Shown here: in pieces, positions 1 through 8,340 of the stretch
Numbering within the stretch: the first letter of the stretch is position 1
How the letters are laid out: every line of letters starts with the position of its first letter
Assembly: GCA_045586385.1 (NCBI GenBank)
Contig: JAZNAE010000033.1
Location: forward strand, 1-64,000
Direction: 5' to 3'
Length of the DNA stretch: 64,000 nucleotides
From: Suilimivivens sp045586385
GTDB taxonomy: Bacteria; Bacillota; Clostridia; Lachnospirales; Lachnospiraceae
Position numbers and translations under genes: made by a program
The notes under the pieces: model-generated
What the model saw: only the letters and a program-made list of their open reading frames with translations
Database searches by the model: none
Told to the model about the DNA's origin: nothing

Positions 1-387
1 CAGAAAAAAGGACGTGTGATTTTTACAAGCTCAGGTGTAGGCGTGACAGGATTTATGAATATTTCGCCTTATAGTTCCACAAAGGGTGCATTAGAAGCAC
101 TAGCAAAATGTTTGAGAATTGAGTATGCAAAGGATAATATTACATTTCATATTATGCATCCACCTCTTACCAGAACAGAATCTGCATCACCACTTCCTGT
201 TCCCGAAGAGTTCAAGGCATTACCTGAAAAAGTTGGTTACGGACTTGCAAAGCATATAAATTCCAAGAGGTTTATTATATGTCACAACTTTAACCAGAAG
301 ATGCAAACTCTGGGCTGTTATTTGTTACCGACAAAAATGGGAGATTTGCTTTCAAAGCTAACAGCAAATTTTAGTGAAACAAATTGA
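1..387 (+). CDS. Short-chain dehydrogenase/reductase, 5'-truncated by window edge
   Basis: This is the C-terminal part of an SDR-family NAD(P)-dependent oxidoreductase. The frame is open from base 1, so the true start and the Rossmann nucleotide-binding half lie outside the window. The catalytic pair is visible as Y-S-S-T-K, preceded by the serine-rich strand VIFTSSG that normally carries the catalytic Ser. The tail carries a hydrophobic patch near ICHNF. The substrate cannot be told; sphinganine-reductase-like and generic SDRs share this layout. A hairpin terminator follows directly, so this is the last gene of its unit. Confidence 0.8.
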   Translation, partial: QKKGRVIFTSSGVGVTGFMNISPYSSTKGALEALAKCLRIEYAKDNITFHIMHPPLTRTESASPLPVPEEFKALPEKVGYGLAKHINSKRFIICHNFNQKMQTLGCYLLPTKMGDLLSKLTANFSETN

Positions 388-393
388 TATTCC

Positions 394-444
394 AAAGCAC
401 TTTAAATGCGGGATAAGATGTAATCGGCATTTAGGGTGCTTTTT
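394..444 (+). terminator. Intrinsic terminator after the SDR gene
   Basis: Arms AGCACTTTAAATGC and GCATTTAGGGTGCT pair over about 14 positions with two imperfect pairs and are followed by TTTT. The hairpin lies 7 bases after the SDR stop codon and just before the next promoter. Confidence 0.75.
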
Positions 445-447
445 CTA

Positions 448-500
448 TTGACATTAAAAAGGTAATATGTTACCATTCTAAATAGATAATATATTACCTA
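448..500 (+). promoter_or_regulatory. Promoter with two tandem MarR-type operators
   Basis: A TTGACA -35 lies at 448-453, and a TACCAT -10 candidate follows 17 bp later at 471-476. Two related dyads cover the region: GGTAATATGTTACC at 461-474, inside the promoter, and TAGATAATATATTACCTA at 483-500, just downstream of the expected start of transcription. Both share a core close to GGTAATATATTACC, and their centres are 24 bp apart. The arrangement suggests the MarR protein encoded directly downstream represses its own operon. The binding itself is inferred. Confidence 0.65.
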
Positions 501-512
501 TTGGAGACGCGT

Positions 513-983
513 ATGAATATAAAAGAAGTAATAAACCATGAAAATGTAGACTTTACGGGAATAGAATCCTCTTATTTTTTAATTGGCTTACTCAGTGCTT
601 TTGAAAACCGCTTTCAGGCGGTGGCAGATAAGACAATGGAAGAAATCAGTTGGAAGCAGTTCTTTGCCATTATTTGTACCAATATGTGTAAGGAACCGCC
701 GACGATTAAAGAACTGGCAGAGATCATGGGTAGTTCCCATCAGAATGTGAAACAAATTCTCCTAAAGCTGGAGAAGAAGGGATTTGTGGACATTGTAATT
801 GATGAAAAGGATAAAAGAAAACAGCGGGTGATGCTTACGCAGTATTGTAGGGAGTTTTGTGAAAAAAATGATGAAGTAAGCCTTATGGCTGTGAAGAAAA
901 TGTTTGATGGCGTATCCGAAGAGCAGTTGCAGGTGACAATTCAAACGATTATTCAGATAGAAGATAATTTGAAAGCTATATAG
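513..983 (+). CDS. MarR-family transcriptional regulator
   Basis: The product is a 156-residue winged-helix regulator. The stretch PTIKELAEIMGSSHQNVKQI reads as the helix-turn-helix, followed by a wing (LEKKGFVDIV, then DEKDKRKQRV) of MarR type. I start at the ATG at 513 because GGAG lies 7 bases upstream; a TTG at 501 in the same frame has no ribosome site. It is the first gene of a tight unit with a membrane protein, a flavodoxin and a second membrane protein. Two tandem palindromes in the promoter suggest autoregulation. The inducer is unknown. Confidence 0.88.
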   Translation: MNIKEVINHENVDFTGIESSYFLIGLLSAFENRFQAVADKTMEEISWKQFFAIICTNMCKEPPTIKELAEIMGSSHQNVKQILLKLEKKGFVDIVIDEKDKRKQRVMLTQYCREFCEKNDEVSLMAVKKMFDGVSEEQLQVTIQTIIQIEDNLKAI

Positions 984-994
984 AGGAGAATGTG

Positions 995-1864
995 ATGACA
1001 AAAAGAAGAGACTATTTGACACTTATTACGATTGCGTTAATGATTATGACAAGCATGTCAGGGATTCTGTCCATTGATTTTACAAGGTCTTACGAAATTG
1101 TAAATCAGTACGGACATGTAGTGGAAATGTATGGATATGGTATTTATGCATTTGATACATATTTTCAGGCACCGATTTCCATAGGAACGGATATATGCAT
1201 TTTGTTTGTAGGAATCCCTATGTTTATTTACGCTTATATAAAAGAGAGAAAAAAGGGTGATACGGTAGCTAAGTTAAGGCTTATATCCATATATGCATGT
1301 ACTTTTTATTATGCGGCGAGTATTTCCTTTGGACTTACTTATAACAGATTGTTCCTGGTTTATGTGGCATTATTTGCATGTAGCCTTTTTGGAATGTTTA
1401 AACAGATATGCAATTTAAAACTGACTGGTGCAGTCAGCGCGACAAAAGGACTAACTGTATTTCTAATATTATCAGGAATCGCACTTATTGTGGCATGGCT
1501 ACCGGATGTGATTCCGACATTCATAAATGGCGGCACATTATCGTTGATAGGTGTATATACCACCAATATCACTTACATTTTGGATATGGGAATTATCAGT
1601 CCTATTTGTTTTGTCACCCTGTATCTTTTAAAAAAGAAGAATGCTCTGGGAACTTTGTTACTGGCTATATTGCTTAAGGCATGTATGGTTGTGGGAATTA
1701 TGATGTTTCCTCAGACCATCTGTCAGGTGTTATCAGGATGTGAGATACCCATTCCGGCACTTGTGACGAAAAGCCTTTCCTTTGTAGTGCTTGGAGGCTT
1801 TGCATTCTATTTTAATAAGAAAATGAACACAGAAATCAAATTGAAAGAGAAGGAGCAAAAATGA
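995..1864 (+). CDS. Multi-pass membrane protein, unknown function
   Basis: This 289-residue protein has about seven hydrophobic segments, beginning with ITIALMIMTSMSGILSI and ending before a Lys/Glu-rich cytoplasmic tail (KKMNTEIKLKEKEQK). I do not recognise a family. An ATG at 995 fits the GAGGAG site at 984-989 better than the GTG at 992. It lies 11 bp after the MarR gene, and its stop overlaps the flavodoxin start by 4 bp (ATGA), so translation is probably coupled. The context suggests a small redox or stress unit under MarR control, but nothing in the sequence gives a substrate. Confidence 0.75.
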   Translation: MTKRRDYLTLITIALMIMTSMSGILSIDFTRSYEIVNQYGHVVEMYGYGIYAFDTYFQAPISIGTDICILFVGIPMFIYAYIKERKKGDTVAKLRLISIYACTFYYAASISFGLTYNRLFLVYVALFACSLFGMFKQICNLKLTGAVSATKGLTVFLILSGIALIVAWLPDVIPTFINGGTLSLIGVYTTNITYILDMGIISPICFVTLYLLKKKNALGTLLLAILLKACMVVGIMMFPQTICQVLSGCEIPIPALVTKSLSFVVLGGFAFYFNKKMNTEIKLKEKEQK

Positions 1865-2382
1865 AAAAAATAATTATTTACGGCAGTCACTATGGAACCA
1901 CAAAACGTTATGCAGAAAAATTTTCTGAACTGACGCAGATTCCGGTTATTAGTTATGAAGATATCAAGGGATTAGAAGACTATGATGAAGTAATTCATTT
2001 CGGAGGCTTGTACGCCGGTGGAGTAAAAGGATTAAAGAACACCATAAAGGCGTTGCCGGAAAATGCAAGACTGATCATCGTAACTGTAGGGCTTGCGGAT
2101 GTCACTAACATAGAGAATACAGATCATATTAAGAAGTCGGTTGGTCAGCAGGTGCCGGAAACAATTTTAGAAAGAACTACGGTTTTGCATTTAAGAGGCG
2201 GAATAGACTACAGCAAACTAAGCTTCATGCACAAAACCATGATGTCTTTTGTATATAAGAAAGCCAAGAGTACACCGGATAAGGAAAAGACGGCAGAGGT
2301 TCAAGATTTAATTGAAACCTATGGGCAGAAAGTAGATTTTATGGATTTTGATTCATTACGGAAAGTGATGGAAGTGATTTAG
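1861..2382 (+). CDS. Flavodoxin-domain protein
   Basis: The 173-residue product begins IIIYGSHYGTTKRYAEKF, the FMN phosphate-binding loop pattern of flavodoxins (S/T-x-x-G-T-T). An acidic segment (EDIKGLEDYDEVIHFGGLYAGG) occupies the place of the second flavin loop. It resembles the flavodoxin_5/HemG-like group rather than classical electron-carrier flavodoxins. The start overlaps the stop of the upstream membrane-protein gene. It probably binds FMN and passes electrons to an unknown partner, perhaps one of the flanking membrane proteins. Confidence 0.82.
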   Translation: MKKIIIYGSHYGTTKRYAEKFSELTQIPVISYEDIKGLEDYDEVIHFGGLYAGGVKGLKNTIKALPENARLIIVTVGLADVTNIENTDHIKKSVGQQVPETILERTTVLHLRGGIDYSKLSFMHKTMMSFVYKKAKSTPDKEKTAEVQDLIETYGQKVDFMDFDSLRKVMEVI

Positions 2383-2391
2383 GAGATTTTC

Positions 2392-3252
2392 ATGAAGAAA
2401 TGGAAAACTGACATATTGCTGAAATGTATTTTAACCGGTGTTATATATGCGGTGACTACTTGCATTGTTCAGGTGCCTGTTGCCAATCTACTGTTTTCTG
2501 TACTAAAGATTCAGCCCAAGGCATCAATCGCTGATGAAATGTTGCCAATCCTATTGCTGTCTATTTTTGTTGTCGGTATAGCAATGGCTCTGTTTTATTA
2601 CCTGGACGGACATTTATTTGCAGCAAAGAGTAAGTGGGTACAAGGAATGAAATTTACCATATTTGTATATGTATCTAATTATATTCCGCAGGTGTTTTTC
2701 TTGGATGCAAATAAGGGATTAGAAGCGTTGCTTTCCGGAGGATTTCCTGTTGTACAGGTAGAATTATTTGATTTTATTATTCTGATGATAACTGATATGG
2801 TGATGGTTGCTTATATGCCCTGTCGTCATGAAAAAACAGCTGAAAGTAACAACAGAGCAAGGTGGAAATGCTTTTGCTGTGGAGTAGTTTTCGCTGTAAT
2901 TTTGGTGGCGTTACAAGAAGGGATTTTACCCATGCTCGGAATGCAAAGTATGGCAACCGGCTTAAATGTTTTGGATAAAAATTTACCTTTCTTTTATGGA
3001 GTTATGTTGATAGGGTTTATTCTGGCAGGGGCTTTGGTTTCCCATTATGCAATGAAAGCCAAAAGTGAATCGGGATGCATAAAGCAAAAGTTCTGTTTGG
3101 AATATGGAATATTGATATGGTGTGCATTTGATTTGACTATGATACCGTTAGGATTTGGTGTTGTAGCTACTGCCATGTTTATCATAATAAGCATGTTGTC
3201 TTTTTTAGCTGTGGAAGTTTTGTGTATATATTCTATTAATAAAAAGTGGTAA
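2392..3252 (+). CDS. Multi-pass membrane protein, unknown function
   Basis: This 286-residue protein has two similar halves, each with three to four hydrophobic helices separated by a basic, Cys-containing stretch (CRHEKTAESNNRARWKCFCC, about residues 142-161). It begins 9 bp after the flavodoxin gene, so it is the last gene of the MarR-headed unit. I do not recognise a family. The possible internal duplication (helices ILLKCILTGVIYAVT and CFCCGVVFAVILVAL) is an impression only. Confidence 0.7.
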   Translation: MKKWKTDILLKCILTGVIYAVTTCIVQVPVANLLFSVLKIQPKASIADEMLPILLLSIFVVGIAMALFYYLDGHLFAAKSKWVQGMKFTIFVYVSNYIPQVFFLDANKGLEALLSGGFPVVQVELFDFIILMITDMVMVAYMPCRHEKTAESNNRARWKCFCCGVVFAVILVALQEGILPMLGMQSMATGLNVLDKNLPFFYGVMLIGFILAGALVSHYAMKAKSESGCIKQKFCLEYGILIWCAFDLTMIPLGFGVVATAMFIIISMLSFLAVEVLCIYSINKKW

Positions 3253-3368
3253 GCATATTACGGATGTAATACACTTTGAGCGTAGGAAGTAGAAAAAACT
3301 GAGTGTTTAGTGATATGATTGATTTGGTTGATGAGAGTGAAAATTTGAAGTTGATGGAGTGTTGACAT

Positions 3369-3911
3369 TTGAAAATAGTAATAATTCGCCATGGAAAAGT
3401 GGCTATGAAATGGCCAAAGAAATGTTCTTCGTATGATTTTGATAAGGCCTGTGTTGAATATGATAAAAGTGATTTAGAAAAGACTAATATTATTCCATTA
3501 GCTGAACAGGTTGATAGAATCTATGTAAGTAAGTTATTACGTAGCAAAAATACTGCAAAAAGCTTATTTCCGAATAAGGAATTTTATGAAATGCCAGAGA
3601 TTAATGAAGTTCCATTGAAATCATTTATGGATACAAAAAAAAGATTACCTCTATGGATATGGAATGTTCTAGGCAGAGTACAATGGTATATAGGCAGTGC
3701 TCGTCAATTAGAAAACAGAAATGATACAATAGAACGAGCGAATAAAGTTATAGATTTATGTGAAAGCGAAAAAAGGGATTGTGTTTTGGTAACGCACGGT
3801 TTTTTTATGAAGACATTTATTGCTGTTTTGAAAGAAAGAGGATATATGTTATTAGGTAATAATCGGCTTGAAATCAAAAATCTGCAGATAATTAGCGCGG
3901 AAAAAGAGTAG
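3369..3911 (+). CDS. Histidine phosphatase superfamily protein
   Basis: The N-terminus IVIIRHGK carries the RHG signature, with the phosphate-accepting His, of the phosphoglycerate-mutase-like phosphatases. The second catalytic His is in VLVTHGFFMKTF near residue 142. The 180-residue length fits small phosphatases. The start is a TTG at 3369, with GGAG at 3356-3359 and a 9-base spacer; no ATG is available before the RHG motif. The substrate is unknown. Confidence 0.85.
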   Translation: MKIVIIRHGKVAMKWPKKCSSYDFDKACVEYDKSDLEKTNIIPLAEQVDRIYVSKLLRSKNTAKSLFPNKEFYEMPEINEVPLKSFMDTKKRLPLWIWNVLGRVQWYIGSARQLENRNDTIERANKVIDLCESEKRDCVLVTHGFFMKTFIAVLKERGYMLLGNNRLEIKNLQIISAEKE

Positions 3912-3980
3912 TGTGAAAAGAAGTCGATAAATACAATTAATTGGTAGAGACTGGAAGCTTTGAAGTTGGAGGATAACTGA

Positions 3981-4451
3981 ATGGGAACAAAATTAGTCAG
4001 GATAGGCATTCAAAATGCAGAAAAATTATGGAAGATGCAGGTTAACGCATTTCAAGATTTGTATAAAAAGTATCAAGATACAGAAACTAGTCCTGCAACA
4101 GAAGGAATAGATAAAATACAGATGCGATTGAATCAGCCGTTTACATATTATTATTTTATTGAAGTAGATGACATAACAGTAGGTGCAATACGTGTTGTTG
4201 ACAAGAAAGAAGTAGAAAAAGCAAAAAGAATCTCTCCCATCTTCATAATGAATGAGTATAGGAATAAAGGATATGCACAAAAGGCAATACAGTTAGTTGA
4301 AGAAATTCATGGTAATTCAGATTGGGAACTGGATACCATATTGCAAGAAAAAGGTAATTGTTATCTATATGAAAAATTGGGATATCGGCAGACTGGAAAA
4401 ACAGAAAAAATTAATGACAAGTTGACATTGGTATTTTACCGAAAAGAGTGA
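3981..4451 (+). CDS. GNAT-family N-acetyltransferase
   Basis: This 156-residue protein has the GNAT fold signature: a substrate-loop half, then strand IRVVDKKE, then ISPIFIMNEYRNKGYAQKAI with the acetyl-CoA pyrophosphate loop (R-N-K-G-Y-A). The C-terminal LYEKLGYRQTGKT is typical of the family. GGAGG lies upstream at a suitable distance. The acceptor substrate cannot be inferred. It is followed by a terminator. Confidence 0.87.
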   Translation: MGTKLVRIGIQNAEKLWKMQVNAFQDLYKKYQDTETSPATEGIDKIQMRLNQPFTYYYFIEVDDITVGAIRVVDKKEVEKAKRISPIFIMNEYRNKGYAQKAIQLVEEIHGNSDWELDTILQEKGNCYLYEKLGYRQTGKTEKINDKLTLVFYRKE

Positions 4452-4497
4452 GACAAATTTCAGTTTCACGAAGAAAAATAATTAAATAATGAACCCC

Positions 4498-4540
4498 AAA
4501 AGGTGGCATGGAGATTAAAACCATGACCACCTTTTTTGTT
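4498..4540 (+). terminator. Intrinsic terminator after the GNAT gene
   Basis: AAAGGTGGCATGG pairs with CCATGACCACCTTT (one bulged A) and runs into TTTTTTGTT. The A-rich left flank would also let it work on the minus strand. Confidence 0.8.
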
Positions 4541-4646
4541 ACATGAAACGCAATTTTGTGGATAACGGAATGGGTACTCAGTTTTCCATCTATGACTCTG
4601 AAAAGATGCAATGTTGAACGAAAAAGATATTTTTTCAAATAAGTAC

Positions 4647-4675
4647 TTGACAAATGTTGAGCACGTGCTTAATAT
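4647..4675 (+). promoter_or_regulatory. Promoter with TetR-type operator
   Basis: TTGACA at 4647-4652 and TAATAT at 4670-4675 are 17 bp apart. The spacer holds TTGAGCACGTGCTTAA (4657-4672), a dyad with 7 of 8 matching positions per arm and a CACGTG centre. Occupancy would block RNA polymerase, so the downstream TetR gene probably represses itself and the CPBP gene behind it. Confidence 0.68.
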
Positions 4676-4711
4676 ACAGATGTGGGTTCATTGAGAAATA
4701 GGGAGGTAAAA

Positions 4712-5296
4712 ATGTCAAAGAAAGAAGAACAATATGAAATGCGTAAATGGCAGATCCTGGATATTGCATTGAATCATTTTATTCGCTATGGCTTTTATGG
4801 AACATCCACCAGAAAAATCGCGGAAGAAGCCGGAATAAGTTCGGGTCTAATGTTTCACTATTTTCCAAATAAGTTGGCCCTTTACGAAGCATTAGTAGAA
4901 ATTGGATGCGAAAAGTTAACCATCGATAGTGAGGAGGTAGAATCTCCGATGGTGTTCTTTGAAAAACAGGTTGAATGGTTTCTATCTGTTGTAACACAAA
5001 ATAATTTTGTATCAAAGATGTTTGTTTTTATGGGACTGGTAGCGATAAATGCAAAAGATGTTTCAGAGAGAGCAGCTCAAATGATGAAAGAGCATGATGT
5101 CGAGGCAATGAGTGTTCCATATATAGAAAAAGGACAGGAATTAGGAGTAATCAGATCAGGAAATCCGTTGACACTTTCGGTATTGTTTTATAGTAGTATT
5201 CAAGGATTTGCGGAAACATTGGTTGCGAGAGATAATCTAATATTACCGGAAAAAGAATGTTTTTTAGCCATATTAAGAAATGAAAACAGAGATTAG
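4712..5296 (+). CDS. TetR/AcrR-family transcriptional regulator
   Basis: The product has 194 residues. The N-terminal DNA-binding domain reads ILDIALNHFIRYGFYGTSTR, then KIAEEAGISSGLMFHYFPNK, the standard TetR helix-turn-helix with the YFPNK end. The rest is a helical ligand-binding and dimerisation domain of unknown specificity. I chose ATG 4712 because GGGAGG lies just upstream; the frame opens 30 bases earlier without a ribosome site. It is followed after 17 bp by a CPBP protease gene. A palindrome overlaps its promoter. Confidence 0.9.
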   Translation: MSKKEEQYEMRKWQILDIALNHFIRYGFYGTSTRKIAEEAGISSGLMFHYFPNKLALYEALVEIGCEKLTIDSEEVESPMVFFEKQVEWFLSVVTQNNFVSKMFVFMGLVAINAKDVSERAAQMMKEHDVEAMSVPYIEKGQELGVIRSGNPLTLSVLFYSSIQGFAETLVARDNLILPEKECFLAILRNENRD

Positions 5297-5313
5297 AAAA
5301 GGATGGGATAAGA

Positions 5314-6159
5314 ATGAATGCGAAAATGAGTAAACGAGACAAAATTACACTGGCAGTATTTGTATTTGTGACGATTACAGCTGGAATCTTCGGCTATCTT
5401 CTGGATCAAATACTTACAGAACAGCCGGAAGGCAATTCACTGGGAATGGGTTTGTGGTTAGTACTTCCGTTTATGACAGGTATAGTGCTGCGAATCATCA
5501 ATAAAGACTTGAGGCAAATTGGTATTTGGCCCAATTTTAAAAATCATTTAAAATGGTATGCTGTTGCATTTCTGGTTTTTCCTTGTACAATGCTGATTAG
5601 TATAATTGCTGCAGAAGCTGTAGGTGGTTTAACCGTACAAGAGATAGAAGCAACTGCGTTATTTGTGCTAATGCTTTCTACTTTTTTTGCAAATTGCATA
5701 AAGAATATATTTGAGGAATTTGCATGGAGAGGTTGTTTGGTTCCATATTTAGAAAAAACAGGAATGAATGATTGGTTCTTATATTTTACCAGTGGTTTAA
5801 TATGGGGAATGTGGCATATTACATACTATATGTTTTTCCTGCCGGATGAATATTTTACAGAGATTAGCAGGCCAATGATGGTAATAGTAGGATGTGTTTT
5901 AATGATTTTTTGGTCACCATTATTTGTAGAATTGCGAAGATTAACTAATTCTGTTTGGCCATGTGTCATCCTGCATTCAATGGAAGATGCAGTACCTACT
6001 ATGCTGTTTGTGACAGCCAATGTCTTTCAGATTAAAGAAAGTTATTCTGCTATATTAGATCCAATATCCGGGATAATACCTACAGCACTGATTTTTTCTA
6101 TAGGATTGGTATTAAGGAAATGTCGACTAAAGATAGAACGTAATGCTGGTGAGAGATAG
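5314..6159 (+). CDS. CPBP-family intramembrane glutamic endopeptidase
   Basis: This 281-residue polytopic membrane protein carries the CPBP (Abi/CAAX-protease-like) motifs: FEEFAWRG (EExxxR, catalytic Glu pair and Arg) near residue 133, WGMWHITYY with the conserved His, and a third motif VILHSMEDA. The family includes CAAX-like proteases and bacteriocin self-immunity proteins, so it may cleave membrane proteins or give immunity. It is probably cotranscribed with the TetR gene 17 bp upstream and ends before a hairpin terminator. Confidence 0.87.
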   Translation: MNAKMSKRDKITLAVFVFVTITAGIFGYLLDQILTEQPEGNSLGMGLWLVLPFMTGIVLRIINKDLRQIGIWPNFKNHLKWYAVAFLVFPCTMLISIIAAEAVGGLTVQEIEATALFVLMLSTFFANCIKNIFEEFAWRGCLVPYLEKTGMNDWFLYFTSGLIWGMWHITYYMFFLPDEYFTEISRPMMVIVGCVLMIFWSPLFVELRRLTNSVWPCVILHSMEDAVPTMLFVTANVFQIKESYSAILDPISGIIPTALIFSIGLVLRKCRLKIERNAGER

Positions 6160-6178
6160 TAAAAGTTTTGAAAACGAT

Positions 6179-6222
6179 AATAATGCGTATTGACTAATGG
6201 GTCAATATGCATTATTATTTTT
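6179..6222 (+). terminator. Long hairpin terminator that also contains an operator-like core
   Basis: The arms at 6179-6194 and 6201-6216 match at 15 of 16 positions around the loop TAATGG and are followed by ATTTTTAT. The core of the hairpin, TTGACTAATGGGTCAA (6190-6205), repeats the dyad found at 6233-6248. One element may therefore end the CPBP transcript and also act as an operator for the next gene. Confidence 0.65.
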
Positions 6223-6248
6223 ATATACACTGTTGACTGATTAGTCAA
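6190..6248 (+). promoter_or_regulatory. Promoter flanked by two TTGAC..GTCAA operators
   Basis: TTGACT (6190-6195) and TATTAT (6213-6218) are 17 bp apart and make a good sigma-A promoter. One dyad, TTGACTAATGGGTCAA (6190-6205), covers the -35. A better dyad, TTGACTGATTAGTCAA (6233-6248), lies just past the expected transcription start. Two similar sites around one promoter upstream of a TetR gene suggest autorepression. Confidence 0.62.
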
Positions 6249-6278
6249 TACACACGCAAAAACTGTTACGGAGGAACT

Positions 6279-6911
6279 ATGGCACTCGAAACATTTGAAA
6301 AATTACCGGACAATAAGAAAGAACTGATTTTATCAACGGGAATCAAAGAGTTTTCCCAAAAATCCTACAAAGATGTAAGCACCGACAACATTACAAAAAA
6401 GTGTGGAATCTCAAAAGGAATCCTATTTCATTACTTTGGCTCTAAGAAGGGATTTTATTTTTATTGTCTGGAAAAAGCGCTGGAGAGACTGACTGCAAAA
6501 ACAGAAGGTGCAGTAGGCGATGATTTTTATGAAATTTTATTTTCAAGTATGAGTCGAAAAATATCGGTATGTATGCAGTATAAAGACGAAATGCATATGG
6601 TAAATATGGCATCCAGGGATGCGTCATTAGAAATTGCCGGAGAGAAAACAGAGATTATCCGAAGATACATGACCATTGGACAGCTTGAGTCAGCGCAAAC
6701 TTTACGAAAAGCACTTGCTACATTAGAATTTAAGGATGAGGATAACAAGCAGGTGACGGTAGAGGGATTACATATTTATATTAATGCGATACTGAATAAA
6801 TATCTGCTTCAGTATCAGCAGATGCCGGATAAGTTTTTCGAAAACAGTGACAGAATCAAAGAGGAAATGAAAACCTATTTAGATATGATGCTATATGGAA
6901 TCTGTAAATAG
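6279..6911 (+). CDS. TetR/AcrR-family transcriptional regulator
   Basis: The product has 210 residues. The stretch ELILSTGIKEFSQKSYKDVS, then NITKKCGISKGILFHYFGSK, is a typical TetR DNA-binding domain ending in YFGSK. The C-terminal helices are not specific. The start is ATG 6279 with GGAGG just upstream. The next gene, a phenylacetate-CoA-ligase-like enzyme, begins 18 bp after the stop, so the pair is probably one operon, self-controlled through the twin dyads upstream. The inducer could be an acyl or aryl acid or its CoA ester, which is inference from the neighbour. Confidence 0.9.
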   Translation: MALETFEKLPDNKKELILSTGIKEFSQKSYKDVSTDNITKKCGISKGILFHYFGSKKGFYFYCLEKALERLTAKTEGAVGDDFYEILFSSMSRKISVCMQYKDEMHMVNMASRDASLEIAGEKTEIIRRYMTIGQLESAQTLRKALATLEFKDEDNKQVTVEGLHIYINAILNKYLLQYQQMPDKFFENSDRIKEEMKTYLDMMLYGICK

Positions 6912-6929
6912 AGAGGGGAAGAAGTAACT

Positions 6930-8312
6930 ATGAAGAAGACGGGAATATTAAAAGCCATGAAGCTTTGCAAGGAATATGAAAAGATGGATACACAGGAGAA
7001 ACAAAAAGTCCGCACGCAGAGATTGAAAGAGATTGTAGACTATGCGAGAGAAAACAGTCCTTATTACCGGAAACTTTATCAGAATGTACCGGAGGATTTT
7101 GAACTGTCTGATTTGCCGTCTGTTGATAAAAGGACTTTAATGGAAAATTGGAATGATTGGGTTTGCGATAGAAACATGACACTTGCCGATGTAGAAAAGT
7201 TTATGGAAAATACCGATAATATTGGCAGAAAGTTAAAAGATAAATATTTGGTGTTCACTACGTCGGGATCTACAGGGAATCCGCTTGTTTCTGTATATGA
7301 CAAGACTGCTAACAATATTATGGGCGGGATTGGTGCGTGCCGCAGCTATGCCAGGTCAGAAGATTTAAAGGCCTTTATAAAAAGAGGAAAAAGGAGCATG
7401 GCAGTATTTGCAGATGAAGGTTTTTATCTGGGAAACAGCAGTATCCGTTCGAGACTACTTAGTATGCCATGGAAGAAAAAACAGATGGCAATATCCAGTG
7501 CCCTTTATCCTATATCAAAAATCGTGCAGCAGTTAAATGATTTCCAGCCTGCTATGCTTGGTGGATATCCTTCTAATCTGGAACTATTGATTGATGAGGC
7601 AAAGGCGGGAAGACTACAGATTTCTCCGGTGATTATTATGACGGGTGGGGAGTATTTGTCTGATGACCTACGGGCGAGACTGGCAGATACATTCCACTGT
7701 TATGTACAGACATCCTATTCCTGTACAGAAGGTGGAACCGTGGCTTGTGAATGTAGGCAGCAGCATTTTCATATTAATGACGATTGGCTTATAGTAGAGC
7801 CTGTAGATGCACAGGGTAATCCGGTGCCGGATGGTGTGTTGTCGGATAAAATATATCTGACGAATCTTTATAATTACACGCAACCATATATCCGGTATGA
7901 GGTGACCGATTGTGTGATTATGCATCATGAGATGTGTGCATGCGGGAATCCTGCGCCTTGGCTTGAATTAGAAGGCAGAACAGATGATGTCACTACATTC
8001 ATGGAAGAAGGAAAAGAAATAAAGGTTGCACCATTGTCTATTTATGCTGTGTTAAAGGAAGTACATGAAATACGTCGTTTTCAGGTGCTGGTATATCCCG
8101 GAAATAAGATAGAATTTCGTATAGAAGAAAAAGAAGGTGTAAGTAGAGATGAGGCATTTGATAAAGCAAAAGTGTTTTTAGAGAAGTTTATGGAGACACA
8201 GGGAGTAGAAAGTGTTATAATTACTCTGTCAGAGGATAAGCCGCGTCAGAATCAAAACAGCGGAAAGTTTAAGCATATTATCAATGTGCAGAGTGAAACA
8301 AAGGTATTGTAA
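6930..8312 (+). CDS. Phenylacetate--CoA ligase-family (adenylate-forming) enzyme
   Basis: This 460-residue protein belongs to the PaaK/CapK branch of adenylate-forming enzymes. It shows YARENSPYYRKLY near residue 37, the AMP-binding loop TTSGSTGNP at about 110-118, SYSCTEGG near 266 and the hinge-region motif LEGRTDDV near 350. The C-terminal lid ends with a Lys-containing GKFKHI segment. It would activate a carboxylic acid as its acyl-adenylate and then the CoA thioester. The substrate is not known, and the name does not prove phenylacetate. It follows a TetR gene by 18 bp. Confidence 0.85.
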   Translation: MKKTGILKAMKLCKEYEKMDTQEKQKVRTQRLKEIVDYARENSPYYRKLYQNVPEDFELSDLPSVDKRTLMENWNDWVCDRNMTLADVEKFMENTDNIGRKLKDKYLVFTTSGSTGNPLVSVYDKTANNIMGGIGACRSYARSEDLKAFIKRGKRSMAVFADEGFYLGNSSIRSRLLSMPWKKKQMAISSALYPISKIVQQLNDFQPAMLGGYPSNLELLIDEAKAGRLQISPVIIMTGGEYLSDDLRARLADTFHCYVQTSYSCTEGGTVACECRQQHFHINDDWLIVEPVDAQGNPVPDGVLSDKIYLTNLYNYTQPYIRYEVTDCVIMHHEMCACGNPAPWLELEGRTDDVTTFMEEGKEIKVAPLSIYAVLKEVHEIRRFQVLVYPGNKIEFRIEEKEGVSRDEAFDKAKVFLEKFMETQGVESVIITLSEDKPRQNQNSGKFKHIINVQSETKVL

Positions 8313-8334
8313 TATGTAAAAGATTTGATATAAT
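8307..8334 (+). promoter_or_regulatory. Promoter at the end of the ligase gene
   Basis: TTGTAA (8307-8312, overlapping the upstream stop codon) and a perfect TATAAT (8329-8334) are 16 bp apart. Transcription would begin near 8341, at the start of the short leader described next. Confidence 0.6.
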
Positions 8335-8340
8335 ACAATT

